Part shown: positions 16,212 to 22,092 of the stretch, in pieces
How the letters are laid out: each line of letters opens with the position of its first letter
Numbering within the stretch: position 1 is the first letter of the stretch
From: Pseudomonas entomophila
Lineage (GTDB): Bacteria > Pseudomonadota > Gammaproteobacteria > Pseudomonadales > Pseudomonadaceae
DNA: 64,000 nt
Assembly: GCF_029193575.1 (NCBI RefSeq)
Contig: NZ_JARGCS010000019.1
Coordinates: 62,001 to 126,000 of the forward strand
Direction of reading: 5' to 3'
Translations under genes and position numbers: made by a program
The notes under the pieces: generated by a model
The model's database searches: none
Told to the model about the DNA's origin: nothing
Seen by the model: only the letters and a program-made list of their open reading frames with translations

Positions 16212-16874
16212 TCAAACCACGCCGTGCACCCGCACGACCACCCCCAGGAACTCGCAGCCCTCCTCGCACACCTGCGCCGGATAACTGCCATTGAGTGCCT
16301 TCAGGTACCGCTCGCCGCCCTCCTCGGCCAATTGCCGGAAGATCGCCGACCGGCCCGGCTGGCGTGCGATCACCAGCCTTCCCGGCTCCACGGGCACCCC
16401 GTCATCGACCAGGATGCGCATGCCCTCGGCCACGCTCCTGCCGCTGCTCGCGCTCATCGCATCGTTGTTCACGGTCAGCCAATAGGCGTGCCCCTCGGCC
16501 CGGTACTCGGTCTGCTCATAGTGCTCGAACGCGGCAGCCCGCACATCGCCCTCCAGGGCTTCCCAGGCGAGCAATGGGTAGCGGAAACACACAATGTATT
16601 TAAGCTGCGGTTCGTCGTCATCACCCACCGCGTAGCGCACGGGTAACTCACCGATCTGCCCGGTGACGTGCAGTTGCAGGCTGACCTGGTAGTGCGGCAT
16701 GCCCAGTTCGACGAACGTGCGGTTCATCGACTCGACCTTGGGTTGGCGGCGCTTACGCAGCCAATGACCCACGCTGCCCTGAGACACCCCAACGCGTTCG
16801 GCGAGCCACTCCTGGGAGACATCGAGCTCCTCCATCCGCTCACGGATGAGGGCAATCCATTTATCCATATTCAT
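16212..16874 (-). CDS. CI-like XRE repressor with an apparently inactive S24 domain
   Basis: A 220-aa DNA-binding protein. Residues about 5-45 form an XRE helix-turn-helix (VSQEWLAERVGVSQGSVGHWL). The C-terminal part aligns by eye with the lambda CI / LexA S24 fold (GHAYWLTVNNDAM, GMRILVDDGVPVEPG, LKALNGSYP). At the expected catalytic Ser there is Ala139 (NDAM instead of NSM/DSM), and at the catalytic Lys there is Arg180 (AIFRQL). RecA-stimulated self-cleavage therefore looks impossible. ATG 16874 is chosen over TTG 16901; another ATG at 16868 is possible. It is divergent from a DUF6124 gene, with two palindromes between. No other phage genes are visible. Confidence 0.8.
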   Translation of the reverse strand: MNMDKWIALIRERMEELDVSQEWLAERVGVSQGSVGHWLRKRRQPKVESMNRTFVELGMPHYQVSLQLHVTGQIGELPVRYAVGDDDEPQLKYIVCFRYPLLAWEALEGDVRAAAFEHYEQTEYRAEGHAYWLTVNNDAMSASSGRSVAEGMRILVDDGVPVEPGRLVIARQPGRSAIFRQLAEEGGERYLKALNGSYPAQVCEEGCEFLGVVVRVHGVV

Positions 16875-16907
16875 CGCAGGCACGATACGGACTGCCCTCA
16901 AGCGCTC

Positions 16908-16924
16908 AATACATATCCGGTATT
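16908..16924. promoter_or_regulatory. Operator-like inverted repeat O1
   Basis: AATAC and GTATT half-sites are separated by 7 nt, just upstream of the CI-like gene. The same half-sites recur at 16944-16958. This is a candidate autoregulatory operator for the XRE protein. Confidence 0.45.
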
Positions 16925-16943
16925 ATTTGCATCGACAACTCTA

Positions 16944-16958
16944 AATACTTTTAGTATT
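16944..16958. promoter_or_regulatory. Operator-like inverted repeat O2
   Basis: AATACTTTTAGTATT is a perfect 15-bp inverted repeat (6-bp arms, 3-nt loop). Its centre is 35 bp from O1, in the AT-rich gap between the repressor gene and the divergent DUF6124 gene. Confidence 0.5.
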
Positions 16959-17012
16959 AGAATCCCCGTGCACCTTTTGCTACTGCCTTTCGTAGGTATC
17001 AGGACGAAGCCC

Positions 17013-17312
17013 ATGAAATCAAAAGATACAGAACTCGACAGCGAAGCCGCCCGCCGCGCCCTCGACTACTACCTCAACCCCAGCCCGCCCCACACCAGCA
17101 TCGACACCGTACCCTGGACGCTGCGCGAGGACGTCTCCACCGAGCAGGCCAACGCCCATGCCCTGGCGCTGTTGCGCTGCGCCGCGGCCACTGCCCACGA
17201 GACCGGCCACAGCCAGCAGGGCACCACCCGCGAAGTGCTGTTCGCGCTCATGCACATGGTCAATATGGCCCGCTCGATGCTGGAGCAGCGGCAGGTGCCG
17301 CAACGGGTATAG
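17013..17312 (+). CDS. DUF6124 family small protein
   Basis: A 99-aa protein whose N-terminal segment SEAARRALDYYLNP and following Thr/Glu-rich helix (STEQANAHALALLRCAA) match my memory of the Pseudomonas-specific DUF6124 proteins. It has no signal peptide or membrane helix. Start ATG 17013 is set by family N-terminus; the upstream in-frame stretch reads back into the repressor gene and is not coding. Function unknown. It is divergent from the CI-like repressor and may be under its control. Confidence 0.75.
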   Translation: MKSKDTELDSEAARRALDYYLNPSPPHTSIDTVPWTLREDVSTEQANAHALALLRCAAATAHETGHSQQGTTREVLFALMHMVNMARSMLEQRQVPQRV

Positions 17313-17412
17313 AAAAGGGAGAACCTGATTGGCCGGAAACGGCGATCGCCCCAGTCGCTGGAGCGTGAGGATGCGCGCAGGGAAATATTTTACCGGGATA
17401 CGGAAAAAACAT

Positions 17413-17440
17413 TTGACTTGCAAATGATAACGATTATTAT
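17413..17440 (+). promoter_or_regulatory. prrF promoter overlapped by a Fur box
   Basis: The -35 TTGACT (17413-17418) and -10 TATTAT (17435-17440) are 16 bp apart. A Fur box at 17420-17438 (AATGATAACGATTATT core, 14 of 19 matches to the consensus) lies across the spacer and -10, so Fe-Fur would block initiation. Confidence 0.85.
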
Positions 17441-17447
17441 TGCTCTC

Positions 17448-17562
17448 AGCTGGTCGCGAGACCCGCTGGATAACCTGGAGCCCTTAGGTCGGACTCTCAG
17501 ATTATCTCCTCATCAGGCTAATCACGGTTTTTGACCCGGCTTTTTGCCGGGTCATTTTTTTT
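17448..17562 (+). ncRNA. prrF: PrrF-type iron-responsive small RNA
   Basis: About 114 nt. It starts AGCTGGTCGCGAG, contains the highly conserved pairing core TCTCAGATTATCTCCTCATC and the following AGGCTAATCACGG, and ends in a rho-independent terminator. This is the sequence of Pseudomonas PrrF, the functional analogue of RyhB. PrrF is made when iron is scarce and, with Hfq, represses mRNAs of iron-containing enzymes. The transcription start is inferred from -10 spacing. Complementarity to acnB, acnD and cysH start regions in this same window is described under findings. Confidence 0.93.
17533..17562 (+). terminator. Intrinsic terminator of prrF
   Basis: GACCCGGC - TTTTT - GCCGGGTC stem-loop (17533-17553) followed by A and eight Ts. 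Confidence 0.93.
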
Positions 17563-17659
17563 GGCTCTTCAGGCTAATGAAGATCGTTGAATGGCGGCGA
17601 TGATAGCAAAGGTGTATCAGCTCGTGAATGGTTGTTACAGCGTTTTGCGCAAACAGCAC

Positions 17660-17680
17660 TTGAGAATCAATCTCGTTAAG
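17660..17680. promoter_or_regulatory. Possible second Fur box upstream of the sigma-like gene
   Basis: TTGAGAATCAATCTCGTTAAG resembles the GAGAAT..TCTC Fur-box form often found before pseudomonad FecI-type sigma genes, and lies 64 nt before the start codon at 17744. The match is moderate and judged by eye. Confidence 0.45.
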
Positions 17681-17743
17681 ATTAAGCTGCCTGCGCGTCA
17701 GGGAAGATGCCCCTTCCCCTTCTATTCGCGCAAGGAGCCGTCC

Positions 17744-18259
17744 ATGACCCGTCTGCTGCTGCCGCTTGAGCATGGCCCACAAGCCGCCCGTGACCTCACC
17801 GACGACGCCCTGCTGCATGGCCTCAAGCGCCTGCCGCGGCGTGTGCAACAGGTGTTCCTGCTCAACCGCCTCGACCAGCTCGGCTTCGCCGACATCGCCA
17901 CCCGCCTCGAGCTGCCGCTGCCGACCATCGAGCGCCACATGCACCAAGCCCTGCAAGCCACCCGCCCGCGTGCCGGCGCCCTCGCCGAGCTCGCCGGACG
18001 CTGGTACGTGCGCCTGCAGAACCCGCAGGTGAGCGCCTGCGAGCGCATCGACTTCCGCCGCTGGCTGGACGCCGCCCCGGCGCACCTGCAAGCCTTCCAC
18101 GACACCGAACTGCACTGGCGCAGCCTACTCGCCCCGGCGCGCGAACTCGGCCACGATGGCGGCTACCGCCAGGGGCGCGCGGCGTTGTCGCTGGGTGGGT
18201 GTTCGATTGCCGTGGGGCTGGGGGTTGCGGCGCTGTTGCTGTTTGGCTATTGGGCATGA
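17744..18259 (+). CDS. Sigma-70 region 4-like / DUF4880 hybrid membrane protein
   Basis: A 171-aa protein that looks like joined pieces of a FecI sigma factor and a FecR anti-sigma factor. Residues about 18-70 (LHGLKRLPRRVQQVFLLNRLD, FADIATRLELPLPTIERHM) match sigma region 4. Residues about 82-130 (AGRWYVRLQNPQVS, ERIDFRRWLDAAPAHLQAF) match the FecR N-terminal DUF4880. A single C-terminal membrane helix follows (GCSIAVGLGVAALLLFGYW). Sigma region 2 and the periplasmic FecR domain are absent. ATG 17744 follows AAGGAG. It sits behind prrF and a second Fur-box-like site, so iron control is likely (inference). Confidence 0.75.
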   Translation: MTRLLLPLEHGPQAARDLTDDALLHGLKRLPRRVQQVFLLNRLDQLGFADIATRLELPLPTIERHMHQALQATRPRAGALAELAGRWYVRLQNPQVSACERIDFRRWLDAAPAHLQAFHDTELHWRSLLAPARELGHDGGYRQGRAALSLGGCSIAVGLGVAALLLFGYWA

Positions 18260-18305
18260 ATGGGCTCAGCCAGCACAAAATAAACTGTGCCCATCGAGCG
18301 CAACG

Positions 18306-19538
18306 TTAGCACCGTGTAGCGTCTTCTCGCGCCTTCGTCACAATGTTGATTGCGCACGCTGAGCGCTCCCGTTTCCTTAAATAAAACAGCAGCAACCCGC
18401 CAACCAGGCCAGCGCAAATAAATAGCGAGGCCAAGACAATAGGCAATCCCTTTTCAAACGACGCGATCACCGTGCTGGCTACGCCTCCAGAAGCAAAGAG
18501 CAACGTATTGCTGGCTGATGCCGCGGCCCCCGCACGATCAGCATGCTTACTCAATGCATAGGTTGTCGCTGCGGGACGAATGATCGTCACCCCGATCGTG
18601 CTGAGGGTTACAGGCAACATCAGGTTTGCGATGGATAAGCCTTCAGAAAACTGCCAGATAAACAGCATCAACCCCGCAAAACCCACCAAGACCAGTCCGC
18701 AACCCATCTGCGCGTGCGGATGCATCATGCCATTCAGCTTTCCAGCGACGAGCCCGCCCACCACATAAGCAACGCCGTACCCAACGAACACGATCGCAAA
18801 CTGGTATTCACTCAAACCTAGATGCCCCATCAATAGCAAGGGCGAAACGACCACAAATGCAAAGTGACAAGTAAAAGCCAAGGACGACAGCGCGCTGCTT
18901 ATAAGAAATACTCGATCAGCCGCCAATGCCTTTAGATTCATCAACGGGTTACCGCGCACACGCGGTATCGGCGGCTCAGGCAGCAACGCCCAGGACATGA
19001 GCAGCACAACCAACGCCACGATAATGAAGACGTGAAAACTCCCCTCCCAGCCTAGATAACGCTGCAATACGCTACCTAGCAGCGGTGATAGTGAAATGAG
19101 CAACCCGCTGACCGTAAGCAACAAGATGCGCAACGCATTCTGTTGCTTAACAGGGTAGATATCCTGCACCAACGCCTGACTCAGTACGAAGCTACCGCAC
19201 CCGAATGCCTGTACCACGCGAAAGAACATGAACCCTTCATAGCCCGTGGAAAACACGCACCCCAAAGCACCTATGATTGAAACTACCAGCCCTCCCAACA
19301 ACAGTCGTTTCCGCCCGAGGGTATCGGAGAGCGGGCCTATGATTGCCTGGGAGACTGCCACGCCTATTGCAAAGACGCTGACCGAAAAGGCGATGCTTTT
19401 GAGGCTAACACTCAAATAATCCGCAAGCGCCGGGAACGACGGCAAGATGACGTCCAGAGGAAAGACCCCAAGCATACTCATCAGCAAGAGAAGCACCACG
19501 ACAAGTTTATGCCCCAGTGGAGCACTCAACTGGGGCAT
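18306..19538 (-). CDS. MFS drug-resistance transporter, Bcr/CflA type
   Basis: A 410-aa inner-membrane protein with about 12 membrane helices. It carries the MFS motif A between helices 2 and 3 (GPLSDTLGRKRLLLGG) and the motif-C-like LISLSPLLGSVL, as in Bcr/CflA proton antiporters exporting drugs or other small molecules. Base composition is visibly more AT-rich than its neighbours, suggesting horizontal acquisition. I prefer ATG 19538 (GAGGA upstream) over the GTG one codon earlier. The start codon lies inside a perfect 10-10-10 inverted repeat (19509-19538). Substrate unknown. Confidence 0.88.
   Translation of the reverse strand: MPQLSAPLGHKLVVVLLLLMSMLGVFPLDVILPSFPALADYLSVSLKSIAFSVSVFAIGVAVSQAIIGPLSDTLGRKRLLLGGLVVSIIGALGCVFSTGYEGFMFFRVVQAFGCGSFVLSQALVQDIYPVKQQNALRILLLTVSGLLISLSPLLGSVLQRYLGWEGSFHVFIIVALVVLLMSWALLPEPPIPRVRGNPLMNLKALAADRVFLISSALSSLAFTCHFAFVVVSPLLLMGHLGLSEYQFAIVFVGYGVAYVVGGLVAGKLNGMMHPHAQMGCGLVLVGFAGLMLFIWQFSEGLSIANLMLPVTLSTIGVTIIRPAATTYALSKHADRAGAAASASNTLLFASGGVASTVIASFEKGLPIVLASLFICAGLVGGLLLFYLRKRERSACAINIVTKAREDATRC
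19509..19538 (-). repeat. Perfect 30-nt inverted repeat containing the MFS start codon
   Basis: Arms ATGCCCCAGT and ACTGGGGCAT are separated by 10 nt. On the mRNA the start codon is the first three bases of the left arm, so a 10-bp GC-rich stem would sequester it. It could instead be a protein operator. Confidence 0.7.
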
Positions 19539-19868
19539 CACACTATCCTCGCCGCGAGGAGAAAAACCACCGTTTCTTTCATATTTGCTCCCCCTGAAAC
19601 AGATCGCGTAACTACGACACTTCTCAGCCTAAATTAATTGGAAAGAGGTACAAGCAGAATTATCGAAGGATAACTCCCAAGAGTGCGCGGGAATTTTCCT
19701 CAAGAAATTTATATTTAACGACAACACCTACAGAGTGCACCTACTTGCAACAACCACTTCTTAGGCCTTCATCCCTAGCGAAACAGAATGCTCTTAGCGC
19801 CAGAGCGTTCTTCTAGACCGCCAAGCGGTGTACAGTAGCGCTCACAACAAAGCCTCAGGAGCCTGGTA
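19539..19868. other. AT-rich intergenic gap without a recognisable gene
   Basis: This 330-nt divergent gap between the MFS gene and the M14 peptidase gene is AT-rich compared with the rest of the window. No credible ORF or structured RNA was seen. A weak rightward promoter candidate is TTCTTC (19808-19813) with TACAGT (19831-19836), 17 bp apart. Confidence 0.4.
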
Positions 19869-21017
19869 ATGACCGTGACGCTGTCCCCGCTAACCTTCGA
19901 CTGTGATTTCGACTCTGGCAACATCAAGGTGCTGGACGCCAGCAACCCGGCACGGGTCCGCCTGGCCATCCGCCCCGACACCCACAGCGACCACTTCCAG
20001 TGGTTCCACTTCAAGGTCAGCGGCCTGACCCCCGGCCAGAGCCACCTCTTCAGCCTCGATAACGCCGCGCAGTCTTCCTACAAGAACGCCTGGACCGGCT
20101 ACAACGCCGTCGCCTCCTACGACCAGAAGACCTGGTTCCGCGTACCCAGCCAATTCGATGGCCAAGCCCTGACCTTCGATTTCAAGGCCGAGCAAGACCA
20201 CGCCTGGTTCGCCTACTTCGAGCCCTACCCGCGCGCGCGCCACAACCAGCTCATCGAACGCGCCCAGAAGATTCCCAGCGTCACCCTGCTGGCCAGCGGC
20301 CGTAGCGTGCAGGGCCGCGACATCCCGCTGCTGCGCGCCGGTGACGGTGCCGCAGGCAAGCGCAAGCTGTGGATCATCGCCCAGCAACACCCGGGCGAGC
20401 ACATGGCCGAGTGGTTCATGGAAGGGGTGATCGACCGCCTAGAAGGCAACGACGCGGTGATCCAGCAACTGCTGGCCAAGGCCGACCTGTACCTGATCCC
20501 GAACATGAACCCCGACGGTGCCTTCCTCGGCCACTTGCGCACCAACTTCAAAGGCAAGGACCTCAACCGTGCCTGGCAGGATGCCAGCGTCGAGCTGAGC
20601 CCGGAGGTGTTCTTCGCCCAGAGCCAGATGAAGCAATACGGCGTGGATGCCTTCGTCGATGCCCATGGTGACGAGGAAATCCCCCATGTGTTCACCGCGG
20701 CCTGCGAGGGCAACCCCGGCTACACGCCGCGTATCGCCAAGCTGGAGGAGCAGTTCCGCAGCACCCTCTGCAGCGTGACAGCAGACTTCCAGACCACCTA
20801 CGGCTACACGCGCGACGAGCCGGGCCAGGCCAACATGACCCTGGCGTGCAACGCGGTGGGCCAGGCCTATGACTGCCTGTCGCTGACCCTGGAGATGCCG
20901 TTCAAGGACCACGACGATGCGCCGAATGCGCTCACCGGGTGGTCGGGGGCGCGCTCCAAGGCGCTGGCGGGGGCGGTGTTGGAGACGCTGGGCAAGATGG
21001 TCGACGAGTTGCGTTGA
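19869..21017 (+). CDS. M14-family zinc carboxypeptidase (cytosolic carboxypeptidase-like)
   Basis: A 382-aa peptidase. Residues about 1-125 form an N-terminal beta-sandwich-like domain of the kind found in M14 cytosolic carboxypeptidases, followed by the catalytic domain. Zinc ligands are His174 and Glu177 in QQHPGEH; NMNPDGA and DLNRAW give substrate-binding residues; VDAHGDE supplies the third zinc ligand; the catalytic Glu is in LTLEMPFKD. There is no signal peptide, so it is cytoplasmic. ATG 19869 follows AGGAG. Eukaryotic relatives remove C-terminal glutamates, but the bacterial substrate is not known to me. Confidence 0.88.
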   Translation: MTVTLSPLTFDCDFDSGNIKVLDASNPARVRLAIRPDTHSDHFQWFHFKVSGLTPGQSHLFSLDNAAQSSYKNAWTGYNAVASYDQKTWFRVPSQFDGQALTFDFKAEQDHAWFAYFEPYPRARHNQLIERAQKIPSVTLLASGRSVQGRDIPLLRAGDGAAGKRKLWIIAQQHPGEHMAEWFMEGVIDRLEGNDAVIQQLLAKADLYLIPNMNPDGAFLGHLRTNFKGKDLNRAWQDASVELSPEVFFAQSQMKQYGVDAFVDAHGDEEIPHVFTAACEGNPGYTPRIAKLEEQFRSTLCSVTADFQTTYGYTRDEPGQANMTLACNAVGQAYDCLSLTLEMPFKDHDDAPNALTGWSGARSKALAGAVLETLGKMVDELR

Positions 21018-21028
21018 GGCTGCCGGCC

Positions 21029-21091
21029 CTATCGCGGGGCAAGCCCGCTCAGGATCCGCGCCATTCCCTGAGCGGGCTTGCCCCGCGATAG
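21029..21091. repeat. REPIN with perfect 25-nt arms
   Basis: Two REP sequences in perfect inversion (21029-21053 and 21067-21091, arm core ATCGCGGGGCAAGCCCGCTC) with a 13-nt loop. It lies between the convergent M14 peptidase gene and the pilus operon and can act as a bidirectional terminator. This is the cleanest REPIN in the window. Confidence 0.9.
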
Positions 21092-21120
21092 GGGCCCCAC
21101 GCACAGCGCAAAACCCCACC

Positions 21121-22092
21121 CTAGAACTGCACATCCAGGATCACATTGTCGGTATAGGTCGCCGCCGGCGGCGTGGCCTGGTCGGTGTACACCTTGGCGT
21201 TGTAATTGAACACCTGGCTCCCAGTCCCAGTCCCCAGCCCCGGGTTGATATCCGCATCACTGCTCGCCCGCCGCGCCGTGGTCAACGCCCCCCAACGCAC
21301 CGCCCCCGCACTTTTGAAGATGTCATAGGCCAGGTAGTTGTTGGCTGCCGACTTCATCCGCCGCCGCCCGCCCGAGGCATTCTCGCCATCCCCCAGCCCC
21401 ACCGTGTAGGCACTGCCCTTGGTGCACGCGATGCTGATCGCCTGGTTCACCGTGCCGAACCCCGCCACCACCGGCGCACTGCCGAAATTGATCGCCGGCG
21501 TGGTGATCTGACAGTCATTGCTCACCGTCAGGCTGACCGTCAGGTTCTGGGTGCCAGTGCCGATGTCGCGCCCCAGGCAGATGGCGCCGATTCCGATGCC
21601 GGAGCAATAGTTCCAGTCCCAATAGATGCTCAAGGTTTCGGTGTACACCCCCGCCGCCACGTTGGCGCCGACCACGGTCTTGAGGTACAGCGGCACCGAC
21701 TTGGGCGAGGTGCCGTTGAGCAGGCCCAGGGCATCGATGATGCCGTTGGGGGCGAAGTCGAAACGCGTGCCACGGCTGATCGGGAAGTTCGTGGTGTTGT
21801 TGGCGTAGATCGTGTAGGGGATCACGTCGCCCGTGGGGCCGACCAGGCCGCTGGTGGTGGAGGTGATGGTGGCGTAGAAGTGGTCGTTGCTGGTCAACAG
21901 CGACAGCAACGAGCCGGTGCACGACAACCCGGCATTGGTGGTCGAGGCGCTCTGCACCGTGGTGCGCACCAGGGTGGAGTTGATCGAGCCGAACGCCGCC
22001 GGCGCCGTCGCACTGGTGCTGCACGCGGACCAGGCAGGGAGTGTCGGCACGCAGAGCCCGGCGAGCAGCAGCGCGTGCCATGGCCGCTTCAT
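21121..22092 (-). CDS. Two-domain spore coat U (SCPU) tip adhesin of a Csu-like pilus (CsuE type)
   Basis: A 323-aa secreted protein with signal peptide (MKRPWHALLLAGLCVPTLPAWSA) and two tandem SCPU domains, about residues 24-180 and 190-323. The second ends in VYTDQATPPAATYTDNVILDVQF, the C-terminal donor/beta-strand pattern of archaic pilins. In Csu systems the last gene encodes the two-domain tip subunit that binds hydrophobic surfaces. Start ATG 22092 overlaps the usher stop (ATGA). Last gene of a seven-gene leftward operon. Confidence 0.85.
   Translation of the reverse strand: MKRPWHALLLAGLCVPTLPAWSACSTSATAPAAFGSINSTLVRTTVQSASTTNAGLSCTGSLLSLLTSNDHFYATITSTTSGLVGPTGDVIPYTIYANNTTNFPISRGTRFDFAPNGIIDALGLLNGTSPKSVPLYLKTVVGANVAAGVYTETLSIYWDWNYCSGIGIGAICLGRDIGTGTQNLTVSLTVSNDCQITTPAINFGSAPVVAGFGTVNQAISIACTKGSAYTVGLGDGENASGGRRRMKSAANNYLAYDIFKSAGAVRWGALTTARRASSDADINPGLGTGTGSQVFNYNAKVYTDQATPPAATYTDNVILDVQF

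Noticed and set aside
16212..17312. Prophage remnant around the CI-like gene
   Set aside because: No integrase, structural, lysis or replication genes; only a repressor and a DUF6124 protein.
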